9,196 nucleotides of DNA from Beijerinckiaceae bacterium (GTDB taxonomy: Bacteria > Pseudomonadota > Alphaproteobacteria > Rhizobiales > Beijerinckiaceae), in contig CANCSY010000116.1 of the NCBI GenBank assembly GCA_947380915.1, positions 1-9,196 on the forward strand, in the 5' to 3' direction. The notes beneath the pieces are model-generated. The model had not been told where the DNA came from. It saw nothing but the letters and a program-made list of their open reading frames with translations, and did not search any database. A program made the position numbers and the translations under genes. Position 1 is the first letter of the stretch. Each line of letters begins with the position of its first letter. This document shows, piece after piece, positions 1 to 7,624 of the stretch.

Positions 1-744
1 GCAGGTCATAGCCAGTTCAAGAATATCATGCACAAGAAGGGCAAGCAGGACGCGATCCGCTCCAAGCTCTTCTCCAAATTCGCCCGTGAAATCACGGTGG
101 CCGCCAAGATGGGCATGCCCGACCCCGCCATGAACCCGCGCCTGCGGCTTGCGGTGCTGGCGGCGCGGCAGGAGAACATGCCCAAGGACAATATCGAGCG
201 CGCCATCAAGAAGGCCGTGGGCGGCGACGCCGAGAACTATGACGAGGTGCGCTACGAGGGCTACGCGCCCGGCGGCGTGGCGGTCATCATCGAGGCGCTG
301 ACCGACAACCGCAACCGCACGGCGGGCGAGGTGCGCTCCTATTTCACCAAGGCGGGCGGGGCGCTGGCGGAGACGGGCGCCGTCTCTTTCATGTTCGACC
401 ATGTGGGCTCGATCGAATATCCCGGCTCCGTCGGCTCCGAGGACGCGGTCATGGAAGCCGCCATCGAGGCGGGCGCCGATGATGTGATCTCCAACGACGA
501 TGGCCACGAGGTGATCACCACCATCGAGAACTTCACCGAGGCGGCCAAGGCGCTGGAAGCGAAATTCGGCGAGCCGCGCAAGTCAAAGCTCGTCTGGAAG
601 CCGCAGAACACCATCACCGTGGACGATGAAGCGGGCGAAAAGATCCTCAAGCTGATCGGCAATCTCGAAGACAACGACGACGTGCAGAACGTCTACGCCA
701 ACTTCGAGATTTCGGACGCGCTTGTGAAGAAGATGGGTGGGTGA
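1..744 (+). CDS. yebC: YebC/PmpR (TACO1) family protein, lacks only the start codon
   Basis: The reading frame is open from base 1 and begins [11 protein letters not shown], which is residue 2 onward of the family's conserved start (MAGHSQFxNIxHRKG). The ATG therefore lies just left of the window, and the internal ATG at 28 is not the true start. The visible 247 residues plus Met give about 248 aa, the usual length. Other family marks are a KMGMPDP-type loop near residues 37-42, the [12 protein letters not shown] segment near 61-72 and the YEGYAPGG motif near 83-90. YebC proteins were long annotated as DNA-binding regulators (PmpR). The mitochondrial homologue TACO1 and recent bacterial work point instead to a ribosome-associated translation factor that relieves stalling at proline runs. 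The gene ends in TGA facing the convergent ABC transporter gene. In many alphaproteobacteria yebC precedes ruvC; here it does not. Confidence 0.95.
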   Translation, partial: AGHSQFKNIMHKKGKQDAIRSKLFSKFAREITVAAKMGMPDPAMNPRLRLAVLAARQENMPKDNIERAIKKAVGGDAENYDEVRYEGYAPGGVAVIIEALTDNRNRTAGEVRSYFTKAGGALAETGAVSFMFDHVGSIEYPGSVGSEDAVMEAAIEAGADDVISNDDGHEVITTIENFTEAAKALEAKFGEPRKSKLVWKPQNTITVDDEAGEKILKLIGNLEDNDDVQNVYANFEISDALVKKMGG

Positions 745-749
745 TTTGG

Positions 750-850
750 GCAGTCGGCAGTCGGCAGTAAGGTTTTTGAATCAGTGACTTACTGATAAGA
801 ACAATCTTCAGACATTGGCGCCCGACTGCCTACTGCCTAATTCCGACTGC

Positions 851-856
<6 letters not shown>
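750..856. repeat. Heptamer tandem repeats in opposite orientations, in the convergent yebC/ABC gap
   Basis: The left arm (750-770) holds three contiguous 7-mers: GCAGTCG, GCAGTCG, GCAGTAA. The right arm (822-856) holds five contiguous 7-mers of the reverse complement type: CCGACTG, CCTACTG, CCTAATT, CCGACTG, CCTACTC. The two arms can pair as a long imperfect stem around a loop of about 50 bases. Inside, CAGTAAG (765-771) is the exact reverse complement of CTTACTG (788-794), and TCAGT (781-785) pairs with ACTGA (791-795). The last heptad runs into the stop and last codons of the ABC transporter gene. It resembles the short tandemly repeated heptamer elements seen between genes in several bacteria. 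Its function is unknown to me; it could act as an RNA hairpin at the 3' ends of both converging transcripts. Confidence 0.75.
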
Positions 857-2689
<1,833 letters not shown>

Positions 2690-2727
2690 GGCCCCTGTTT
2701 CCGTGTCTGCGCCTTCGCATGGCGCCT

Positions 2728-2755
2728 TGTTTGACCGTCACACCTGCGGTATAGG
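2728..2755 (+). promoter_or_regulatory. Possible rpmE promoter
   Basis: TTGTTT (2728-2733) is separated by 16 bases from TATAGG (2750-2755), and a TTGACC overlaps at 2731-2736. This is the best sigma-70-like pair in the 153-base gap between the divergent ABC and rpmE starts, and would give a leader of about 80 bases. The same AT-rich core reads TATACC on the other strand (2753-2748) and could serve as a -10 for the ABC gene. Matches are weak, so this is tentative. Confidence 0.3.
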
Positions 2756-2784
2756 GGCGCAACCCCAGCTTTGGGAACCCCCTA
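2752..2784. repeat. Nested inverted repeat in the rpmE upstream region
   Basis: TAGGGG (2752-2757) is the exact reverse complement of CCCCTA (2779-2784). Nested inside is CCCA (2764-2767), loop GCTT, TGGG (2772-2775). A competing hairpin GGGG (2754-2757) / CCCC (2763-2766) excludes the outer stem. It could be an operator overlapping the -10 candidate, or, if transcription starts further upstream, a leader structure for L31 control. Confidence 0.4.
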
Positions 2785-2842
2785 CCGGCCGTGTCGTCCC
2801 CTTCGATGCGTCCTGACCGCAACTTTGTCGAAGGAACAGACG

Positions 2843-3070
2843 ATGAAGGCCGATATCCATCCGCAATACCATTTCATCACGGTCGTCATGACCGATGGAA
2901 CGGAATACATGACCCGCTCCACCTACGGCAAGGCGGGCGACAAGCTCAACCTTGACATCGACCCCAACACGCACCCGGCCTGGACCGGCGGCTCCCAGCA
3001 GCTGCTGGACCGCGGCGGCCGCCTGTCGCGCTTCACCTCGCGCTTCGGCAGCATCGGCGCGCGCAAGTAA
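2843..3070 (+). CDS. rpmE: 50S ribosomal protein L31, zinc-independent (C-) type
   Basis: The 75-aa protein starts [12 protein letters not shown] and carries the L31 signatures [19 protein letters not shown] and [12 protein letters not shown]. It is a large-subunit protein that sits at the bridge between the two ribosomal subunits. It contains no cysteine: the CxC and CxxC positions of zinc-binding L31 are replaced (VVMTDG, and DPNTH before PAWTG), so it is the C- form. As far as I know this is the ordinary housekeeping form in Rhizobiales rather than a zinc-starvation paralogue. The start at 2843 is set by AAGGA (2831-2835) seven bases upstream and by the conserved N terminus; the frame stays open back to 2771, but that extension has no L31 similarity. 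A strong terminator follows 17 bases after the stop. Confidence 0.97.
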   Translation: MKADIHPQYHFITVVMTDGTEYMTRSTYGKAGDKLNLDIDPNTHPAWTGGSQQLLDRGGRLSRFTSRFGSIGARK

Positions 3071-3087
3071 GCTCTCGGCTTCTAACG

Positions 3088-3115
3088 AAAAACCCCGGCT
3101 TTGCCGGGGTTTTTT
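3088..3115. terminator. Rho-independent terminator, probably bidirectional
   Basis: A 9-bp perfect stem AACCCCGGC (3091-3099) / GCCGGGGTT (3103-3111) with a TTT loop is flanked by A5 on the left and T6 on the right, so the stem can extend to 12 bp. The T-tract follows on the plus strand for rpmE, and the A-tract gives a T-tract on the minus strand for the facing rcdA/DUF1465 gene that ends at 3150. Confidence 0.93.
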
Positions 3116-3149
3116 GCGTTGCTGGCATGGATTGGCGGACGCGGCCTCG

Positions 3150-3686
3150 TCAGCCGTTGATGTCGAACGCCTCGCGCAGCATCGCCAGTTGCGACTCGAT
3201 GGCGATGGGGCGGGCGCGGGACGATTCGCGGGCGGTTCCCTGGTAGAGCAGGGCGTCGAGGTGGAGGATGCGGGCCTGGAGCCGCAGGGATTGCTGGCAA
3301 AGGTCCTGCAACACATCGGGCAGGAGCGCGAAGGTCGGGGGCTCGCAGGACAATTCCTGCCGCGTCAGCTTCACCTTGTTTTTTTCGAGCGCCGCCTGGG
3401 CCGGGGTCAGATCGCCCTCGTTCACCGCCCGCTGCATCAATAGCCAGGAGGCCATCTGCATCAGGCGCGTGGTGAGGCGCATGCTTTCGGAGGCGTAGGC
3501 CAGCGCGATGGAGCGCGGCAGGGCCTTGGCTTCCAGCCTGCCGGGACCATCGAGATAGGCGGCGGAAAGCTCCACCAGATACATGCCTTCCTTGAAAAGG
3601 CTCTTGAAGGCTTCGGATCCCGCGAGCCTGTGCCCGAAGGAAACCGCGCCTCCAACTTCAAAAACGCCTGATACGATGCTGGACAT
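3150..3686 (-). CDS. rcdA: DUF1465 family protein, RcdA-like ClpXP adaptor
   Basis: The 178-aa length is that of the family. The conserved core runs from about residue 23 to 105: SEAFKSLFKEGMYLVE, AAYLDGPGR (42-50), ALPRSIALAYASESMRLTTRLMQMASWLL (55-83) and QRAVNEGDLT (85-94), predicted as long helices of a bundle. I recognise this as DUF1465, the family of Caulobacter RcdA, which works with CpdR and PopA to help ClpXP degrade the cell-cycle regulator CtrA. Whether this protein does the same here is inferred from family membership. It is cytoplasmic, with no signal or membrane segment. No strong Shine-Dalgarno precedes the ATG at 3686, and the first ~20 residues are not conserved as far as I recall, so a later start is possible. 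A CtrA-like box lies upstream at 3762-3776. It shares the terminator at 3088-3115 with rpmE. Confidence 0.88.
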   Translation of the reverse strand: MSSIVSGVFEVGGAVSFGHRLAGSEAFKSLFKEGMYLVELSAAYLDGPGRLEAKALPRSIALAYASESMRLTTRLMQMASWLLMQRAVNEGDLTPAQAALEKNKVKLTRQELSCEPPTFALLPDVLQDLCQQSLRLQARILHLDALLYQGTARESSRARPIAIESQLAMLREAFDING

Positions 3687-3731
3687 GGGAGCTCGCTGGC
3701 CGCACCCCGCCCTGAAAACGGGGATTCCAGC

Positions 3732-3776
3732 AATGTAGAGCCAAATGCGGCTCCCGTGTTGGTAACTTGGCGTTAA
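3732..3776 (-). promoter_or_regulatory. Candidate CtrA-type box and -10 upstream of rcdA
   Basis: Read on the minus strand, TTAA-CGCCAAG-TTAC (3776-3762) matches the CtrA consensus TTAA-N7-TTAA at 7 of 8 fixed bases, with another TTAA at 3782-3779. A possible -10, TACATT (3737-3732), would put the start of transcription near 3725. The box would then span about -37 to -51, the position of CtrA boxes at activated promoters. TTAA is rare in this GC-rich sequence. Binding itself is inferred. Confidence 0.4.
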
Positions 3777-3793
3777 CCTTAACGGCGGGCGGT

Positions 3794-4003
3794 TCAGCCC
3801 TGCCTGAAGAAAGCGTCCGCCGCCAGTTTCGAGGCCTCCTTGGCGGTGCGCGCGGCCGCAAGGCGGGCGATCTCCGCCTCCAGAAGCGCGATCCGCTCGG
3901 TCAGTTCGCTTGCGGAGAGGGTGTCGAGGGGTTGGCCGATCTCATGGACGATCGGGGCCTTGGGCGGGCGTCCGAAGGGGTCGACGTCATCGAACAGGGC
4001 CAT
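3794..4003 (-). CDS. DUF1192 family small coiled-coil protein
   Basis: This 69-aa protein has an acidic N terminus ending in DPFGRP (8-13), then a heptad-like helix from about residue 28 to 60 (LSASELTERIALLEAEIARL) and a conserved end, SKLAADAFF. This pattern is DUF1192, a family of short alphaproteobacterial proteins of unknown function. The helix predicts a coiled coil, so self-association or binding to a partner is likely. The gene starts 15 bases after the glmM stop on the same strand, with GGGGGA/AAGAG sequence in that gap as ribosome-binding site, so it is almost certainly cotranscribed with glmM. The next gene on this strand, rcdA, is 107 bases further on and appears to have its own promoter. 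Confidence 0.85.
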   Translation of the reverse strand: MALFDDVDPFGRPPKAPIVHEIGQPLDTLSASELTERIALLEAEIARLAAARTAKEASKLAADAFFRQG

Positions 4004-4018
4004 GGATCTCTTTCCCCC

Positions 4019-5368
4019 TCAGGCGGCCTGCGCCCCGGCGCGCAAGGCGTCGCAAATCTGGTCGACGACATTTTCGACCAGCGCGTGATCGTCGCCCTCG
4101 GCCATGACGCGGATCACGGGCTCGGTTCCCGAGGGGCGGATCACCAGGCGCCCCGTCTTGCCCAGCCGCGCCTCGCCCTCGGCGATGGCGGCCTTCACAT
4201 GAAGGGCCTGAAGCGGCTGTCCGCCGGAATAACGCACATTCTTGAGGATCTGCGGCAAGGGATCGAACAGATGGCAGACCTCGCTCACGGGCCTGCCCTG
4301 CCGCTGCACCACGGCCAGCACCTGAAGCGCGGCCACCAGCCCGTCGCCGGTGGTGGCGTAATCGGACAGGATGATATGGCCGGACTGTTCCCCGCCCAGG
4401 TTATAGCCATGCTCGCGCATATGTTCGAGCACGTAGCGGTCGCCCACGGCCGTGCGCGGCATTTCCAGGCCGATGGAGGCCAGATGGCGCTCGAGGCCCA
4501 GATTCGACATGACCGTGGTGACGACGCCGGGCCTGGTCAGGCGCCCGTCTTCCTTCCAGCTCTGGGCCACCACGGCCATGAGCTGGTCGCCATCCACCAG
4601 ATGGCCGCGCTCGTCCACCAGCAGCACCCGGTCCGCGTCGCCGTCGAGCGCGATGCCGATGTCGGCCCGCATCTCCCGAACCTTGGCTGAGAGGGCCTCG
4701 GGGGCCGTGGAGCCCACGTCCTGATTGATATTGAAGCCGTTGGGCTCGACGCCGATGGAAAAGACCTCCGCGCCCAGCTCCCACAGGGCCTCGGGCGCCA
4801 CCTTGTAGCCCGCCCCATTGGCGCAATCGACCACGATGCGCAGCCCCTCGAGGGAGAGGTTGCGCGGCAGGGTCCGCTTGGCGAATTCGATATAGCGGGC
4901 CTGCACGCTCTCCAGACGCTTGGCCCGGCCCAGTTCGCGCGATTGGGACAGGCGGGGGCCAAGATCGGCGCAGAGCAGGGACTCGATCTCCTCCTCCACC
5001 TCGTCGGAGAGCTTGTAGCCATCCGGCCCGAAGAGCTTGATGCCATTGTCCTCGAACAGATTATGCGAGGCCGAGATCATCACGCCCAGATCCGCGCGCA
5101 TGGAGCGGGTCAGCATGGCCACCGCAGGCGTCGGCACGGGGCCGAGCAGCAGCACATCCATGCCCACGGAGGTGAAGCCCGCCACCATGGCGGTTTCGAT
5201 CATGTAGCCGCTGAGGCGCGTGTCCTTGCCAATGACGACGCGATGGCGGTGCTCACCGCGCTGGAACACCAGGCCCGCCGCCTGTCCCACCTTCAGCGCC
5301 AGTTCCGGCGTGATATGGCTGTTCGCCCGGCCGCGTATGCCGTCCGTTCCGAAGAATTTTTTCGCCAT
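4019..5368 (-). CDS. glmM: Phosphoglucosamine mutase GlmM
   Basis: This cytoplasmic enzyme converts glucosamine-6-phosphate to glucosamine-1-phosphate, feeding UDP-GlcNAc for peptidoglycan and lipopolysaccharide. The 449-aa protein is full length and starts with the typical [16 protein letters not shown]. Key sites are all present: phosphoserine S101 in ISASHN (98-103), the magnesium loop DGDADR (242-247), the sugar-binding loop GEQSGH (326-331) and the phosphate-binding loop RPSGTEP (411-417). The residue after the active-site ASHN is Leu (104) where most bacteria have Pro; I believe this is seen in related Rhizobiales. A GGGAG precedes the ATG by three bases. It leads an apparent two-gene unit with the DUF1192 gene. 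ftsH, its common upstream neighbour in alphaproteobacteria, is absent here; a divergent arsC-type gene takes its place. Confidence 0.97.
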   Translation of the reverse strand: MAKKFFGTDGIRGRANSHITPELALKVGQAAGLVFQRGEHRHRVVIGKDTRLSGYMIETAMVAGFTSVGMDVLLLGPVPTPAVAMLTRSMRADLGVMISASHNLFEDNGIKLFGPDGYKLSDEVEEEIESLLCADLGPRLSQSRELGRAKRLESVQARYIEFAKRTLPRNLSLEGLRIVVDCANGAGYKVAPEALWELGAEVFSIGVEPNGFNINQDVGSTAPEALSAKVREMRADIGIALDGDADRVLLVDERGHLVDGDQLMAVVAQSWKEDGRLTRPGVVTTVMSNLGLERHLASIGLEMPRTAVGDRYVLEHMREHGYNLGGEQSGHIILSDYATTGDGLVAALQVLAVVQRQGRPVSEVCHLFDPLPQILKNVRYSGGQPLQALHVKAAIAEGEARLGKTGRLVIRPSGTEPVIRVMAEGDDHALVENVVDQICDALRAGAQAA

Positions 5369-5404
5369 CGGCTCCCGGTCCTGATCTCTCGATCGCCCTT
5401 GCCA

Positions 5405-5418
5405 GGGCAGTATAGCCC
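5405..5418 (-). promoter_or_regulatory. Possible glmM -10 box within a small dyad
   Basis: On the minus strand TATACT (5414-5409) is a near-consensus -10, about 40 bases before the glmM ATG. It sits inside a dyad GGGC-AGTATA-GCCC (5405-5418) that could be an operator. No good -35 is visible at 17 bases, so the promoter call is tentative. Confidence 0.35.
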
Positions 5419-5540
5419 AGAGCGCCCGCGCCCCCTAGAAAACCGGCGCCGCTCCGAATCACGTTTTGTCACCAAGCTTAACATGGGGCTTGTCTTGCCT
5501 GCGTCCAGCCGCGCCCCTACACCTTTGGAAGGAGCCTCCC

Positions 5541-5894
5541 ATGAGCCTGACGATCTATCACAATCCCAATTGCACCACCTCCCGCAACGTGCTGCGCCTT
5601 TTGCAGGAGGCGGGGCTGGCGCCCCAGGTCGTCGAATATCTCAAGACGCCGCCTTCCCGCGCCCGGATGCAGGAGCTGCTGGCGGCCATGGGCATGACGC
5701 CGCGCGAGATCCTGCGGCGCAGCGGCACGCCCTATGAAGAACTGGGCCTCGACGATCCCGCCCTCACGGATGATCAGATCCTCGACGCGCTCGAATCCCA
5801 TCCCATCCTCATGCAGCGCCCCATCGTGGCGTCGGACAAGGGCGTGCGCCTGTGTCGACCGCTCGACCGGGTGCATGAGATCGTGGAGATCTGA
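5541..5894 (+). CDS. arsC: ArsC-family reductase (arsenate reductase, glutaredoxin type)
   Basis: The 117-aa protein has the ArsC fold signature HNPNCTTSRN (7-16) with the catalytic cysteine at C11, followed by the family's TPPSR (36-40) and EELGL segments. The arginines used for arsenate binding in the plasmid R773 enzyme are present: R60 (RRSGTPYEEL), R93 (QRPIV) and R106 (LCRP). The residue after the cysteine is Thr where most ArsC proteins have Gly. The family reduces arsenate to arsenite with glutathione and glutaredoxin. No arsR, arsB or acr3 is nearby, so a resistance role is not supported by context and a general thiol-redox role is possible. The start at 5541 is well defined by GGAAGGAG (5527-5534), six bases upstream. 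It is divergent from glmM and convergent, 25 bases apart, with the next gene. Confidence 0.9.
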   Translation: MSLTIYHNPNCTTSRNVLRLLQEAGLAPQVVEYLKTPPSRARMQELLAAMGMTPREILRRSGTPYEELGLDDPALTDDQILDALESHPILMQRPIVASDKGVRLCRPLDRVHEIVEI

Positions 5895-5919
5895 GCCAGC
5901 GGAGGCCTGACAGCGGGCT

Positions 5920-6213
5920 TCAGCGTCCCGGGAAGGGCGATATGCCGCTGCAATAGTAGCCGACATAGCATTGGGGATTGTCGCGGGTGGGCAGGAAGGC
6001 CGGGCGGGCGTAGTAGCCGGTGGGGCAGAAGCTCTCGTTGACCACATAGCGGTCATAGAGGTCAGGCCCCGTGCCCAGCACCACCGCGCCGGTGCGCGCC
6101 ACCAGCGTCGCCGCAGCCCGGCACGACATCGAGGGGGTGGAGGCGCGCTGGGCCAGGGCCGGGTCCGCCGCGACGGACAGAATCAGGATTGCAAGGGTCA
6201 CTCCGCCTTTCAT
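5920..6213 (-). CDS. Small secreted four-cysteine protein, conserved hypothetical
   Basis: The chosen start (ATG at 6213) follows GGAG eight bases upstream and gives 97 aa; an ATG 13 codons earlier (6252) has no ribosome-binding site. Residues 1-21 form a signal peptide: a short positive start, a hydrophobic core (VTLAILILSVA) and a cleavage site after ADPALA. The mature part of about 76 aa carries four cysteines (C31, C63, C82, C88), which in the periplasm could make two disulfides, and the pattern STPSMSCRAA near its start. It resembles small uncharacterised periplasmic proteins that I associate with Rhizobiales; no function is known to me. Its stop lies 25 bases from that of arsC. It diverges from tolQ, sharing a 211-base upstream region. 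Confidence 0.8.
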   Translation of the reverse strand: MKGGVTLAILILSVAADPALAQRASTPSMSCRAAATLVARTGAVVLGTGPDLYDRYVVNESFCPTGYYARPAFLPTRDNPQCYVGYYCSGISPFPGR

Positions 6214-6275
6214 GGCGCCATCTCCGATGGTTTGGCCCCGCTTTTGCTGCATGTGCGAGGCTATTTATGGGTCCG

Positions 6276-6290
6276 CTAACCGGTCATTAA
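6276..6290. promoter_or_regulatory. Candidate CtrA-type box in the tolQ divergent region
   Basis: CTAA-CCGGTCA-TTAA (6276-6290), followed by C, matches TTAA-N7-TTAA at 7 of 8 fixed bases, with a further TTAAC at 6304-6308. A weak -10 candidate CATATG (6319-6324) would place the box about 40-54 bases upstream of the tolQ transcript start. On the minus strand ATAAAT (6268-6263) is a possible -10 for the small secreted protein gene, so the box could act on both. The 211-base gap 6214-6424 holds nothing else I can name. Confidence 0.35.
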
Positions 6291-6424
6291 CCCTGAGAAG
6301 GTCTTAACTGACGCTGGGCATATGGGTCTGCCCGGGCGCATGACCATGGTCAGGCCCAACATTTGACGGAATTTGCGGTGACGAACGGCTTCGCCTTTCC
6401 ACCACACTGTTTGGGGACGATGAG

Positions 6425-7156
6425 ATGAATCCTGCCGAGATCGCATCGGGAGCCGCAGGCGCAGCCACTGAGGTGACGCTCTGGGGCATGTTCTGGGCCG
6501 CGCATCTGGTGGTCAAGGTGGTCATGCTCGGCCTGCTGGCGGCTTCGGTCTGGTGCTGGGCGATCATCATCGACAAGGTTTTGCTGCTGCGGCGCGTGCA
6601 GCGGCAGATGGACCAGTTCGAGGAAACCTTCTGGTCCGGCAATTCGCTGGAGGATCTTTACCAGCTTCTGTCGCAGCAGCAGCCGAGCGGCATGGGGGCC
6701 CTCTTCGTCGCCGCCATGCGCGAGTGGAAGCGCTCCTTCAGCAGCGCCGCCTCCGCCTTCATGGGCTTGCAGGCGCGCATCGAGAAGGTGCTGGACGTGA
6801 CCATCGCCCGCGAAGTCGAGCGGCTGGAGTCGCAATTGCTGGTTCTGGCCTCGGTGGCCTCGGCGGGGCCTTTCGTGGGCCTCTTCGGCACGGTCTGGGG
6901 CATCATGAGCTCATTCCGCTCCATAGCGGCCTCCAAGAACACCTCGCTGGCGGTCGTGGCGCCGGGCATCGCGGAGGCGCTTTTCGCCACGGCCATCGGC
7001 CTCTTCGCGGCCATTCCCGCGCTGATTTTCTACAATATCCTGCAAGGCAAGGTGGCCCGCTCCCAGGCGCGGATGGAATCCTTCGCCGATGAATTCTCCT
7101 CGATCCTTTCGCGGCAGATCGACCAGCATGTCGCCAGCGAACGCGACCGCTCGTAA
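6425..7156 (+). CDS. tolQ: Tol-Pal motor protein TolQ
   Basis: TolQ is the multimeric inner-membrane channel subunit that, with TolR, converts the proton gradient into movement of TolA during outer-membrane constriction at division. The 243-aa protein shows the MotA/TolQ/ExbB layout: a first membrane helix near residues 27-50, a cytoplasmic loop (51-137) with ARIEKVLD, then two helices near 138-163 and 178-205. The hallmark GPFVGLFGTVWGIM (148-161) and the following TSLAVVAPGIAEALFATAIGL identify the family. Being first in tolQRA, with tolB after, rules out ExbB. GGGGA (6413-6417) seven bases before the ATG sets the start. The usual upstream gene ybgC is not present. Confidence 0.96.
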   Translation: MNPAEIASGAAGAATEVTLWGMFWAAHLVVKVVMLGLLAASVWCWAIIIDKVLLLRRVQRQMDQFEETFWSGNSLEDLYQLLSQQQPSGMGALFVAAMREWKRSFSSAASAFMGLQARIEKVLDVTIAREVERLESQLLVLASVASAGPFVGLFGTVWGIMSSFRSIAASKNTSLAVVAPGIAEALFATAIGLFAAIPALIFYNILQGKVARSQARMESFADEFSSILSRQIDQHVASERDRS

Positions 7157-7167
7157 GGGGCTGCAAA

Positions 7168-7614
7168 ATGGGAATGTCAGTCGGAGCTGGAAAAAAGGGC
7201 GGGCGTCGGCGACGCGGCGTGCCGCGCTATGGCGCCATGGCCGAAATCAACATGACGCCCTTCATCGACGTGATGCTGGTGCTGCTGATCATCTTCATGG
7301 TGGCGGCGCCCTTGCTCGCCACCGGCGTGGCTATCGACTTGCCGGAGACGAAGGCCTCGGCGCTCAATATCGACCAGAAGCCGCTGAGCGTGGCCATCGA
7401 CGATTCCGGCGCGATTTTCGTGATGGATCAGCCGGTGCAGATCGAGGAACTGGGCGCACGCATCGCCGCGCTCGCCAAGGCGGGTTTTGACGAGCGCATC
7501 TATGTGCGTGGATCCAGGGCCGTGAATTATGGCCGCGTGGCGCAGGTGATGTCGATCATCACCGCTGGCGGCTACAAGAAGGTCGCGCTTGTGACCGAGC
7601 AGGAAAAGAAGTGA
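7168..7614 (+). CDS. tolR: Tol-Pal motor protein TolR
   Basis: TolR is the ExbD-like partner of TolQ. The 148-aa protein has a positively charged cytoplasmic N terminus (KKGGRRRR, 9-16), the conserved AEINMTPFIDVMLVLLIIFM segment containing the single membrane helix (about 31-50), and a periplasmic domain to the end. Asp34 in PFIDV is the position of the essential proton-carrying Asp of this family. The periplasmic part ends with the typical YVRGSRAVNYGRVAQVM and GGYKKVALVTE stretch. It starts 11 bases after tolQ, with AAGGGG (7155-7160) overlapping the tolQ stop as ribosome-binding site; a second ATG two codons on is less well placed. Translation coupling with tolQ is likely. Confidence 0.96.
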   Translation: MGMSVGAGKKGGRRRRGVPRYGAMAEINMTPFIDVMLVLLIIFMVAAPLLATGVAIDLPETKASALNIDQKPLSVAIDDSGAIFVMDQPVQIEELGARIAALAKAGFDERIYVRGSRAVNYGRVAQVMSIITAGGYKKVALVTEQEKK

Positions 7615-7624
7615 GCGCGCGCGC

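Noticed and set aside
3738..3753. Hairpin GAGCC/GGCTC in the rcdA upstream region
   Set aside because: Only five base pairs with a six-base loop and no T-tract; not distinguishable from chance in GC-rich DNA.
3767..4690. 307-codon plus-strand frame over DUF1192 and glmM
   Set aside because: Antisense shadow of clearly conserved genes, low-complexity composition and no ribosome-binding site.
5467..5482. Possible CtrA half-site TTAAC in the glmM/arsC gap
   Set aside because: The partner tetramer seven bases upstream is TGTC, so only a half-site remains.
4943..5737. 264-codon plus-strand frame spanning the glmM start and arsC
   Set aside because: It overlaps the glmM coding strand in antisense and arsC in another frame; the real start of arsC is set by its own GGAAGGAG site and conserved N terminus.
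6420..6428. Two-codon ATG-AGA-TGA overlapping the tolQ start
   Set aside because: Probably chance: GGGGA is well spaced for the tolQ ATG, and a two-codon frame has no other support.
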